Source: Prostheceraeus crozeri (Eukaryota; Platyhelminthes; Polycladida; Euryleptidae). From it: DNA of 64,000 nucleotides. The notes beneath the pieces were generated by a model. It had not been told where the DNA came from, made no database searches, and worked only from the letters and a program-made list of their open reading frames with translations. Shown piece by piece: positions 25,401 through 37,400 of this stretch. The stretch is from assembly GCA_907163375.1 (NCBI GenBank), contig CAJQUW010003065.1:62001-126000 (forward strand). Direction: 5' to 3'. The translations under genes were made by a program, and so were the position numbers. Positions within the stretch are counted from its first letter, which is position 1. Each line of letters begins with the position of its first letter.

Positions 25401-28400
25401 TTATGCATATGTAAATGATGCCCTAGGCTACCGTGACCTTCGACTGAAATTTGATTATGAGGGGTTCATATTTACGACCGTCGGAAGAAAAGAGATGAGT
25501 GTTCGTTCGTGACTGTGGTATTATTTTCGTTCGCGACATGACCACAACTTCACAATTATCCCATCCCGCAAACTTGAACTAGGAATAAGCTATGAAAAGA
25601 CCTTTCAGGTAACAAAGAGGACAATGTATCAATTCAGGAGAGCTTAAAAAATATTGAATAGGCCTATATGCAACAGGAAAATATAAAATGTTTCATGGTC
25701 ACTTCGGACGAGATGAAAAAATTTACCGATCACGACTGTCTATTGTGTAATCTACTTCCACTGGTCGAATGTCAGATTTCTGTACCCATGCAACATCACT
25801 TGTATCAGAAATCATGTACAGTAGATTGATTGCGAGCATTCCTTGAGAAACTGCACCTCATAATCATTATCAGCTAGAGATTGGATGATTCCGATGAAGT
25901 TCTTGCTGGTGCCACGACTTGTGCTGACACTAGCGATGACCATATCACCGACACGAACCTCGTTGATAATGGATGGAGGAACACAATCTGCGTAGACGAT
26001 TGAGAATGGCCGTCGAACTAGTTGCTGATTGTCTTTGGCTATCCACTGATGATCCGTCTGAACACCGGTCATCTTTGGCGCGTTCTCAATAATATTCTGT
26101 AACTGGTGATAAGTACAATCAATGTCACCGGACGACACGACCGTGCCTACAATTTTACTGTTGCACTCGTTGGGACAGGTAACGAACTGTTCAGCACTCT
26201 GTACCTGGTAACGTCTCGAGCGAACACAGTCCCAAACCATCCGTTTTGCAGAACCTCCGACTACGTCAACACACCCTTTACCATGAGCCGTCGCAAAGAA
26301 GTTCCAGCTAATCTGCAGACCATACTTCCTCGCAAAATGATTCAGCAGCATGGCAGTGTACCGGTTCTTGAATTGGGATGCAGGTCCGTCACTCCAGAAA
26401 ATCAGTTCTTGCACTTCCGATGTGACAATTGATTCAATGATTGTCTGCAGATAATAAGACACTGATCGTTTTGAGTGATCCAGATCGTCACCGACCATCA
26501 CACGGCAGCTAGGGCAGTCGTTGAACTTGAATACGCAGACAACAAACAAAGACAAACTGTTTCTGCTTCCAGTGGGCGCTCTGAACCTCATCCTGGAAGG
26601 GACATGTTGCATTTTCACTGAAGTCAAAGTGAACCAGTATGCGTTCTGAGGATGCCAGCTCTTTGTCCTTGCGGTACATTGCTTGTTGATTTCTTTTCAG
26701 TAGATGATGCAGCTGGAACTGTGGCAGTAAAGCTTGGAATGCCTCACTCACTTCCAATGCTGACATAATCGTGTCGTGGCAAGCAATAGTCTCGCCAGAG
26801 AAGCCTTTCTGCCATCTCTTGACTGTAACAGTCAAATCCACATCCTGGTCGATCGCGTTCTCCGATATTCGTTGACCATTGGCACACTCGTCGCATGTGT
26901 TCTTCAGGCAATCTCGCTTAGCATCAGGACACAGTGCATTGTCAACAATCCAATTAGAATGATAACACGGTAATGTCGTCAATCCCGGATATGAGGCTGC
27001 ATTTAGCAAGCACATAAAGTTTTCATGAAGCACACAGCAGCAAACGTTCGTGAATGAACTTGTATGCCAAAAAAACGACGAATGCCAATAGATATTCGAT
27101 GCCCAACACGAAGCAAATGTTCCGAAATGATTTATTAACTTTATCTTTATACAAAGGAATGCATGGAGCGCGTTTGTGACTGATTTCTTTTTCGAATATG
27201 CTTTCTGATGCAGTTGGACAAAATGTTCGTTCGTAACTGTTCGTTCGTGACCGCACTTCTCGAAACTTATGAACTGCTAGTAATCAAACGTTTCTAGATT
27301 TCTTTTCAGCATTTAAGTTGATCAAATAGCATGCTAGTCTATTCAATCAGAGCAAATTTCGTGATGAAGAATCCAGAGCTTTGGAGGTTATTAACGTTTA
27401 CATTTTTTTCGAAAAAGTCGTGTCGTTCTGTGTTCGTTCGTGACCACTCAAACTATTGTATTTTAAACCATCAAATACACATTTTTTCATCGGTTTGGCC
27501 AGTGTTTCATAAACAGTGAATATTGCAGCCAATTCAAATAAAGTATGATTATCACCGGTTCAATAGGTTAGGAATGACCAATATCAGAAATGTAACAATA
27601 AATCCTGCAAAGTTCGTTCGTGACTGCGTGGAATTGCCCATAGGTTTAAAAGTCATTTTTCTACTCAATCAAAGTTTATGACTTATTCAATGAGTGCTAA
27701 AGATAGTGAACTCTATTTTCTTCATTGTGTGTTCAGGTGAAACAAGGAAAACTCGTCCCAACGGAACGCATCATTCATTTATCCTCTACTTTCCGTGAAA
27801 AGGCGCTCAATTATCCCTCACTATCGTTGCGTCACTTAGTAAGTTATTCTTCAAGTTCTTGAAATGTGTTCATGAAATGCTTCATGTGATTTGTTTCAGG
27901 ATGTATTGTGTCGATGTCATTCATGCAAGCACTATCAGTTTTCTCGACGTTCTCGTCTGGAGAAATATGGCAGAATTTTATACCATCAAGATATCGCCAT
28001 CATGCGTGAGGGGCTAAATTCCATTACCAGGCATGATAAGGAAGAGGTAAGCAGGTGGTGACTCGAAACACATAAATCTTTCATGCTCTATAGTATTTCA
28101 GGCAAAAATAAATGAAGCCAAAAGCATTATTATCTGAGAAGCTTTTTTTTGCGTCACTACTCCCCATACTTGGGGCTTGACGGTGCTGACATAGTCAGAC
28201 TTATGGAGCGTTGTAGTACTTTTAGTCCGGATGCCCTTCCTGACGACTTCCATTGACACCTTCGGGGCTCGACCTCTGGAGCAAAAGATCGCTAGGCCAA
28301 GCACTCAACCACTTTGCCACGGAGACCACGAATTCTTCTAAAACTGCCCAATATTATAGTTGTCTTAGCCAGTTTCATTATCATCTCTATCATGACGATG

Positions 28401-31400
28401 AAGCGACATGACAAATGTCAAACGAAGCAGGCCGCAGGACGGGGATGGCATTTAGGTCATGTCGTTGGAGCGCAATGGCACATTTAGTACCTTAAACCTT
28501 AGTACCTTTTAGTGCCATTTAGGTACCATTTAGTACCTTTAATCTTCGAAAATGGAATCTATCCTCCGTCGACCCTTCGGATCGGACGGTGTGGAGAAAT
28601 GCCATCAAGCCAAATCGACATTTGCGGACGTCCAACCCTTGCAACACGAGGAAAAGAAGACGGAAAATCGTGGAGTGAGTGAGTGAGTGAAACCATGTCA
28701 TAATTCTGACTATGTTTATAGTCCTGGAGTATTTATAAAAGAAAACGTCGCTGAAATCGGGCAGTATGAATATAATTCGACCGGTTTCGAGTGAAAGTCA
28801 GAAATTGAGCTCCTACTCTTCCTCAGGAATGTTAACAAAAGAATAGACCATAGAAAGGCCTATTACATTAACGGTTTGGAAAAATTCAAATGATCATAGT
28901 GGAGTCATAGAAAAATGTTATAGAAATGGAAGTCTACATTTTACATACAGCTAGGGGATTGTGGATCATAGATAGGGGATCGTTGGAATACATGCTGCAT
29001 GTTGAGGCCGAAGGACCAGTCGGTCATTAGCTGGCTGATGAATTTAAGTTCTTCTTTCTTTCTCACCATTTCATTGCCGTTTAGCTTTTTCAAAACTGTC
29101 ACTTTAACATCTTCCAGGGAATGCTGATGTTGAATGCAATGATAAGGGACCACTTTATCATCCTTACAGTGTCTGATATCAAATCGGTGCTCGTTCATTC
29201 TCTCCCTTAGTGATATAAAACTATGTTTATAGTCCTGCCTGTTATCTCTGTTCCTTACGTTTCGTTTGAATAAATCTGTCAACTTCCATTTAAATCATTC
29301 TCACGGCTTTTAACCTACTTTCAAATATTCGAACAATCGTAGATCTCAATTTTGTCACAATTCTATAAGTACAGGTGTTAGCTTTAGTTTTGTATCCCCT
29401 GCTGCTTTCAGCGTCGTCGTCGAAGTTGCCGTACACAATACGGGCCTTGGCAAATCATCAGAAGTCACGATTTCTAGTACTGAATCTAGCGTCTAGCGGG
29501 TATTGACGTTAAAATTATTGAGGAGTATTCTCCTGTGTCTTCCGCGTGATTTCCTTCCTGGGTTTTCAGCACACCCTATGATGATTGTGATAAACAATAT
29601 ATTGGAGAAAGTGGAAGAGGATCAGTACTTGTATTAAAGTACATCAGCGTGCGGTGCGATGTTCGAACAGTGACAATCACAGATACTGATGCAGTATATT
29701 TCGTCTTGCGATCATTTATCGCATTTCAAAAATTTAAGGTGTTGGAAAATTGCAATGAGATCAAGTTGCATCGCGTATATGAATCAGCTTTCATTAAGGT
29801 GTATGAGGAAAATTGCATGAACAACAGCTGCGGTTTCAATGCCATCGAACCACATGACATGTGATGGCTGCTATCACGTGACTCATCATGAAAGTTATCG
29901 TGGGACTTCATGCATCTTTCGTGTGTGTATGTTAAAAATTATATATCACTCTATAACTTGATGATGGACACAGAGGTCGCTAGAAGCGTCTAGTTTTACC
30001 TCAAGATAATAGTCGAAATTTACCAATGATGTTTTACCTTCTCATCAGAGCCTGTGATATTTTGCTATTATTAAATTGGAAAGACAGTATTCCCGATTAT
30101 CATTATTATACATTTCTATGTAATATTCATATTGCGACAAGACTTTGGCCTACCAGAACTATCTATTCGCCTACGACAGAAACGCTTGCGTAGGTTCGGA
30201 CATGTAAAGACAGCAACCGACAACATCATCGGTGAGGCATATCATCTATCGGTTGACGGTCGCCGTCCACCAGGAAGGCCGAAGAAAACGTAGCATGCCT
30301 GTGTCAAAGAAGATATCGAATACCTGAAGATCAAGGAGGACACTTCTCTGGATCGTAATGCATGGGAAAAAGTCATCGCAGCAACGTCCAACCCTGGTGG
30401 AATCGTGAAGAAGAGACGAAAAATGAAAAAGTAAAGTAATTCATATTACGACAAGCATAGACAAGCGATCGATAATAATGTACATGGTATAAAGCCCACG
30501 GTGTGTGGATACTATTTCCTTCGTTCTTTTATCAGCTTGTTCAAAAAGAGGTTTTTGCATATCCATCTGTCTGCTGAGATATATTGTTCACCTCGCCAAA
30601 TAACTTCCATCATAGAAATGTTTGGCTAACCGCTGCTATCCATATGTTCTCGTCTACCCCAATTTAAGTTGCAATTAAGTTTGGCCACGTTTCCTCAGGT
30701 TTGGAGAGACCTTCCTTATCGTTCATTTGATATGGTCGGTCTGGACTCGCCATGTGGTACAGGTTGGAGGGTAGGGGCCGAAACCTTGCTTTATGCAGTC
30801 GCATGGTTCCTCCCTAATGACTCAATACATAGCGATCTTATTTTAGATTTCTTCAAATTCGTTGTTTTCTTCATTTATAATTTTTAGTTAGCTTCTCGTC
30901 ATGTTCATGCCGAGCTCTCATCTTTAGTTTGTAGGTATAAAATATTATTGATTACTAGTGTTGATTTATTTCCCTTCTCCTTAGAGGTTGTGTCGACGAG
31001 TCTTTTTGTTAGTAGTATGCATCGCTATGTTAGTTTATATTCATACGCACTGGACTTTAAATGGCCTAATTTGTTGTACGAGTTTCCACTTGGGCATTTG
31101 TTTCAGTTTTTATTATTACATTTCCTGGATTCTTCGAATTTTTTAACCGTGTTGTGATTTAATGCAATAGTTTGAAGCTAGTCACACTAGCGCCAAGAAC
31201 TCATTATCATGCTGGAAGTGCATGTTACCGCATAGCTTACCAACAGAGCGAACTGGATGTTCTTTGTATAAACACGAGACGCGAACGCTGATTTTCACTC
31301 AGATGCTTGATGAAACAAAAATCTTCAAAGTTTAAAAGTTCATTCGCTATCTAATTTCATGTTTTCATCTTTTGTGATTTCAGCTGTGCCTTGCTCGTGG

Positions 31401-34400
31401 CATATCGCCTTTCACATCATCTGATGAAGAACTTGATGATTTCCTGAAGCGTTGGTGTTCTGTTACCTCAAAACTAAATGTCGGTGAGTTGATTATTAAA
31501 AGTTGATGATCTGTGGGCTTGGCCACACGATAGTTAGCATGTAGAGTGAAAAATAAAATTCAAGTTATGTTTTTCTCCTTCATACTTTTGAAAAGTTCTG
31601 AGAACATGTCTCATTTTTGTCCTATCTTCTGTGGCTTAATAGTAGTCGAAGTTTGGCGAAAAATAAGTTTTTGACGTCGCGTTTCTCATTTACAGGCCTG
31701 TGATTACTCCTCGAATTCCTCAAATTTGTTTATTACTCCTCAAATATTTAAAAATTCCTCAAATATAGCTTAACTATGAGAAATTCCTCAAATGCGACAC
31801 ACTACAGACTATATGTCGGATAATGTATTGTTTTTTCGTGAATGGCGATGATATGTAAACTTCGAAACAAGAAGCTAAGAACCTACATCCATGTACCAAC
31901 ATGTACCCTACATCCATGCTGCTAATCATGAATCACTCATGATTTATTTCCTTTCTTTTTCTTCTCTCATGATTTAAATAGAATCTTTTCAATATGTAAA
32001 TGATAAACATAATTTTGAAAAGAGCGACTTACTCACCAATTCATTCCACATGAGGAGAGGAGAACCGTTGCTTGTCCTTCTAGTAAGTATTTTTAAATTT
32101 CTAGACATTTAAGGATATAATGATTTTCGTTTAGCCATGTCATATTTAGCGCATCAAAAATTAACCAGTCGTTATCTTGCTTTTTTAATTTTGTTACCTT
32201 GACGCACTTTGTTACGTTGAATACGTTGAATGTCGTTTTCATTTCTGCAAGCTACAGGGCTGCAGATGTTCCGGTTCGTCTGGACTTATTTTGCTAAGCA
32301 GAGAAGTTGTCCGAAGTTATTGTCTGTCGAACTCATTCATTAAATGCTTTCACGTATTTAATGAGTGAAACACTACGATCAACCTACAGAAATTGTATAT
32401 TTGAACACTACAATTTTTTACTTCTAACTTCATAATATTGCTTAGAATTCCAACAATAAAATGCACATTCAATTATTTTCATTAATTATCTTGACCTTTG
32501 TCACAACCTTCTTTATCTGTTTCTGGGACTATATGGCTGCTAAATGCATGCCTGTACTTCTTAAAGAACTCAAGGATATCGATCTTCCATATCCATTATA
32601 TGATAACATATAGTTGGCCCAGCCCACTTGGATTTCAGTGCTCTTATCAACTGAAGCGTTTGTTTCACTCACTCCCTTCCATTTTATTTCCGCTGAACAT
32701 GAACACATCCGACGGGGTAAAGCAGATAGTCCCTAAATTTAGTGTCTACATGACTCCTGGTCACTAGCGTGCGGGGGTTGGTAGCGTATGAAGCTGTGCT
32801 ATCTCATGAGTCTTTTTGCAGCTACATTTTCCAGGGTCTGCCGACCAACATTTATCCTGTATGAATTATTCACGTATAGATCGTTTTCATAATTTGCTGA
32901 ACACAGGTTGGTGTGAAATTAGTGCACACATTGCTTATCGTTGTATGTGAACTTACTCGTATATTAATTAAGACATTGAACCACATTGTACTGGGTTGGT
33001 AGATTTTCAACCTGGGTCTACTGCAAGATTTAGACGTCAATATCTCGGCGCAAATTCATGCGAATAGAGGTGATAATCTTTCACTCTTTGCCTGTATGAG
33101 ACCAACAACTCAACTGGCAAGCCTGTTCCCGACACTTGTTTTGTGTTGCATGAGAGAATTCATGTTCATTTGAATGTAGATCGGACCGATATGATCAAAC
33201 GCTAGCAAGTAAACAAAACCCAGCAAAACTTATGTAGCATGAGGTAAAATTAATAAATTAGTGTGTAATGTGGCGTATCCTTCATGATAAATTACTGACT
33301 TTTTTAAGTCACAAGCATTCCGTCAACGATTTTAAGCTTTCTATACTTATGGGTTACTCTCCTCCCAAATTTGTCTAAAGTCCGTAAAAATTAATCGTTG
33401 CAAAGCCCCAGATGCATGTGGTTGAGGATATATCCTACATTCAAAAAATTACAGTATACAAATCTGACAAGCATAATTGAATTGGAGACGATAGCGTGAA
33501 TCAGAGCGATATCAGCAGCTTGATCTGACATCCTCTGTTCGACACATTCTAAGCAGATAATACTTGAGGCAACAAATTGATTTCGTAACAGCACGGGAAG
33601 TGATTATGACCAAGTCAGTATTCCTTTGCAATATACACAACTTCAAAAAGTGGGGTGTGGTCAACCTTGGGTTATCTTCTTCGTTGTGACTTTCATGATT
33701 TGAAGTTTGGCCCAAAATCCGTGCTAAAATTTGTAGTTTTTCTTGCAATTATCATATTAGGCTCCGTTTTCATTCCTCAAATTTTTCACAAAAATCCTCA
33801 ATTTTTTTCATAGGCTAATTACAGGCCTGCATTTATCAAGCCTTTTTTTCAAGCTCTTGATTTCAACAATGCTGATGTGTGGGAATCTATTTCTCTGTGG
33901 ATATATATAAACAATTGGTAATGCTTAGTAATCATATGACAGGTGATATAGTCATAAAATCTTCGAACCGTATATTTCTGGTTGAATCAATTTTATGCAG
34001 TGTTACCAAATTTGCAATGTTTTTGTCGTCACTCAAAATCATTTTTGAATGAGAAACTTAATTTCATAAAAATCATCTTAATTAATCCGTCATCCGTTAC
34101 CGGTAACGGAATTTCAAATGTTTATCAAGTCATGTAGTCACATTCAAGCTTCTCTTGCGCTGGTTTCTACCCCTATTACAATGCCCATCTGACATGCCAT
34201 CTTTCTACGATTGTTTTCGTTATCACGAGTATCAGAACTTACAATTTCATTCTTGGTTGAGATTGCAAAACAATAGCTATCACCTGGATATAGGCCTACT
34301 GAGTCAACACTTTTGTCGATTTGAGAAAGCAAACTGATTAAATTATTTGAGGTAAAAATAAAAATAATAAGTATAAATGATATAGCTCTATGATTAAGGA

Positions 34401-37400
34401 TGCATTACTGTCTGTGTAACTATACATAGCGTAGGTGCACAGCCTACTACTGAATGTCTGACGTTAGTCATCGGTGGAAATATATGATTAGCAGATTGTC
34501 AAGTTTAAAATAATTGTAATCAGGGTGACGTGAGAATCTTCAGGTCTCCCTCACATTTTTCATGAATGTTAATTAATCCCATCAAATCCCGTACAGAAAT
34601 AAGTCCGTATGAATCATAGTATGAAAAGGTATGAAAAATAGTATGACAACGCATACGTATGTAATAACATACTATGAAACATAGTATGTACAAGTATGAA
34701 TAATGCATACGTGTGTATAAACATACTATGAAACATAGTATGCATAAATATGAATAGCGCATACGTATGTATTAACATACTATGAAACATAGTATGCATA
34801 AATATGAATAGCGCATACGTATGTCTTAACATACTATGAAACATAGTATGCATAAATATGAATAGCGCATACGAATGTATTAACATACTATGAAACATAG
34901 TATGCATAAATATGAATAGCGCATACGTATGTCTTGACATTCTATAAAACATACTATGATTAAAAATGTATTACGCATATGTATGCATTATCATAGTATG
35001 AAACATAGTATGCATAAGTATGAATTTCGCATACGAATGTATTAACATACTGTGAAACATAGTCATAATTGATTATTTAAATTCATGCCGTATACACACA
35101 TACTACATGTTATTTTGCAGGAGTAATCTATGTTGGGTAGCGACAATTTTTTCTACTATGATGTTTGATGCGTGACCCGAATTTTGTACCCATGCTGAAT
35201 GATGCTGGTGATTATCAGTCATCTATACAGAATTAATGAGTGATATCAAATATAACTTTCCTTGAATATACGCATTTCATAATGTTCATAATGTTGCTGT
35301 TCAACTTCCTGATGAATAGCGTACCCATTTTTATCTCAGGTCATTGGAAATAATTATTTTTCATTTAATTATCTTTGTCTAGTATTAAATAACTATTTTG
35401 CTAGCATATAATGACATTATTTGCAGATAACGAATTCGTCAATAGTTCTGATTCTTGTGATAATGAAATCCTTTCATTTATATGTATATATTGTTCATGC
35501 TTTTCAGATACTTTATGCAAAACGTATTTGCTACAAGCTGAAAATTTCATCTGAGACGATTTTATCAAACTCATTTTATCGATTTTTATGGTACTTAATG
35601 CATGCAATTCTGAAATATTACTCATTGTTTTCCTTTGATTATTAATGCAATAATGATATTTATGGAGCTTTCACAATATTTCAACGTGTTTTGAAAATGA
35701 TAGTGAAAACCTACTGATGATGCCCAACACATCGATTTTGTTTTATTTTTAATGCATAAATGATTCATTTATGTATATTTAGTCTAACCAAGAATTCATC
35801 GAGTTGGATCCTTCTCATCTCATAATTGCATGACCTACATGCATTTTTTTACATAACATGATGATATCATAAGAATTTGATTAACGATTACCATGCATAT
35901 AAGAGCAGGTATTATTCTTGTTTAAACGAAATAATAACGTGTCTTGTAGCTTTCTTTTGCTCAAAGAATTAGTGATTCAACGAGTTTACTTTTGAAAAGT
36001 CTCATGTGTATTGTGGATCTCTACAATGTCAGTAAAAATTTGAAAGTCCATTTTTGAGTAATCTAAAAGTTAAATATGAAAGTGTTACTAATATAATTTC
36101 CTTGAGTTGCCATTGATTAAGCGCTATTTTGAACACCAACACATTTAAGATAAGAAATTCTATCAAACATGATTCAAGAAAGTAATAAAAGCTAATTCAA
36201 TTAGTTTCGAAAAATATTGTTGATATTTATTTTGATTATTTATCTTTCCTATTATTGCTTGAGAAATTGCCACCTTATCATAAACGTGTATAATTCTTTT
36301 ATTAGTGTATCATTGTATCTGAAGTTTTCCATCATGCCCATCAGGGTTGTCCAGTCTAACTCAGAAGGCTCCTGGTTCCTTTCACTTCTCTAATAATAAG
36401 CATTAGTTTATTTCCATTGAAAGCATAAATGAACTTGTATGAACGTCAAAACAATAAACTTCACACTGTCTTGACGTGGGAGCATTATTATTATTATCTG
36501 CTTGCATTACAGGTAACGGCAACGGATTCTTTTAAGATTGTTTATGCTACTGAATGCTAACGAGTTGCTTCACTTTCTTTTTTTTATCTTCTGCTTAAGG
36601 GTTTATGGTACCGTCCTCTTCACTCGAACTTTGATTTTAAAAAATCATACAAAGATGTTTATCTTTGATCAAATGGGTACGTCGTTCGTGTGTTATAACA
36701 AATGAATGCCATATATGTGATTTTAACGTATGAGAAATAAAAAAATGATGCTAATAGCTGTCTCCCTCATGATATGTTCTCTATCTAAATCAGTTGACTT
36801 GCTACATTTGACATGTTACCGGAGAGACAAGGTGCTTTTGACTTTGTTCCCTTTCAGATTAAAATACGACATATTGAATACAGAATGCATGTTATTATTC
36901 ATATGATAAGTGGTGCATATAATAATGAATTCATGCTGTTATAGAATATATGTACAACATCAAAACATATGTGCTTATGTATGATATTCCTTCGTACGAT
37001 ATACTGCTGTATGCATATATGTTGCATTTTATGTCAGGAACATACTCTGAAAACTCACGTGTATTTAGGATGAGTATACGTACCTATTTTCATAGTATGT
37101 TTCTTTGTATGATTCATGCGTATGGCACGACAACGCGTTACATGCTCTTAGTACGTCTCATACTATGTTTCGTATGTCTGTTCCATACTATGTTTCACAT
37201 CATGTTTTCACAGCATGTGCCATATGAGTATGCATACTACACGTATATTCATAATATGATTCATACTATGTAAAGTCATAGTATGAATCGTACGTATGTT
37301 AGGGTATGGCCCGACAGAGCGTTACATGTTCATAGTATGCTTCATACGTCTGTTCCATACTATGATTCATACTACGTTTTCACAGTGTGTCTGGTATGAA

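Noticed and set aside
28941-29282. A host GIY-YIG nuclease gene (SLX1-like)
   Set aside because: The residues match the linker and C-terminal region of Penelope-like elements, with adjacent terminal-repeat sequence and no introns.
31982-32082. A plausible LETMD1 exon between a TTTAAATAG acceptor and a GTAAGT donor
   Set aside because: It joins in frame to the 31384 exon, but it is 101 bases long and would shift the 39840 exon out of frame. Joining 31483 directly to 39840 restores the conserved family sequence GEDLSLVLH.
34614-34952. A 112-codon minus-strand frame repeating FIFMHTMFHSML
   Set aside because: It is a translation of the 54-bp palindromic tandem repeat, which is divisible by three.
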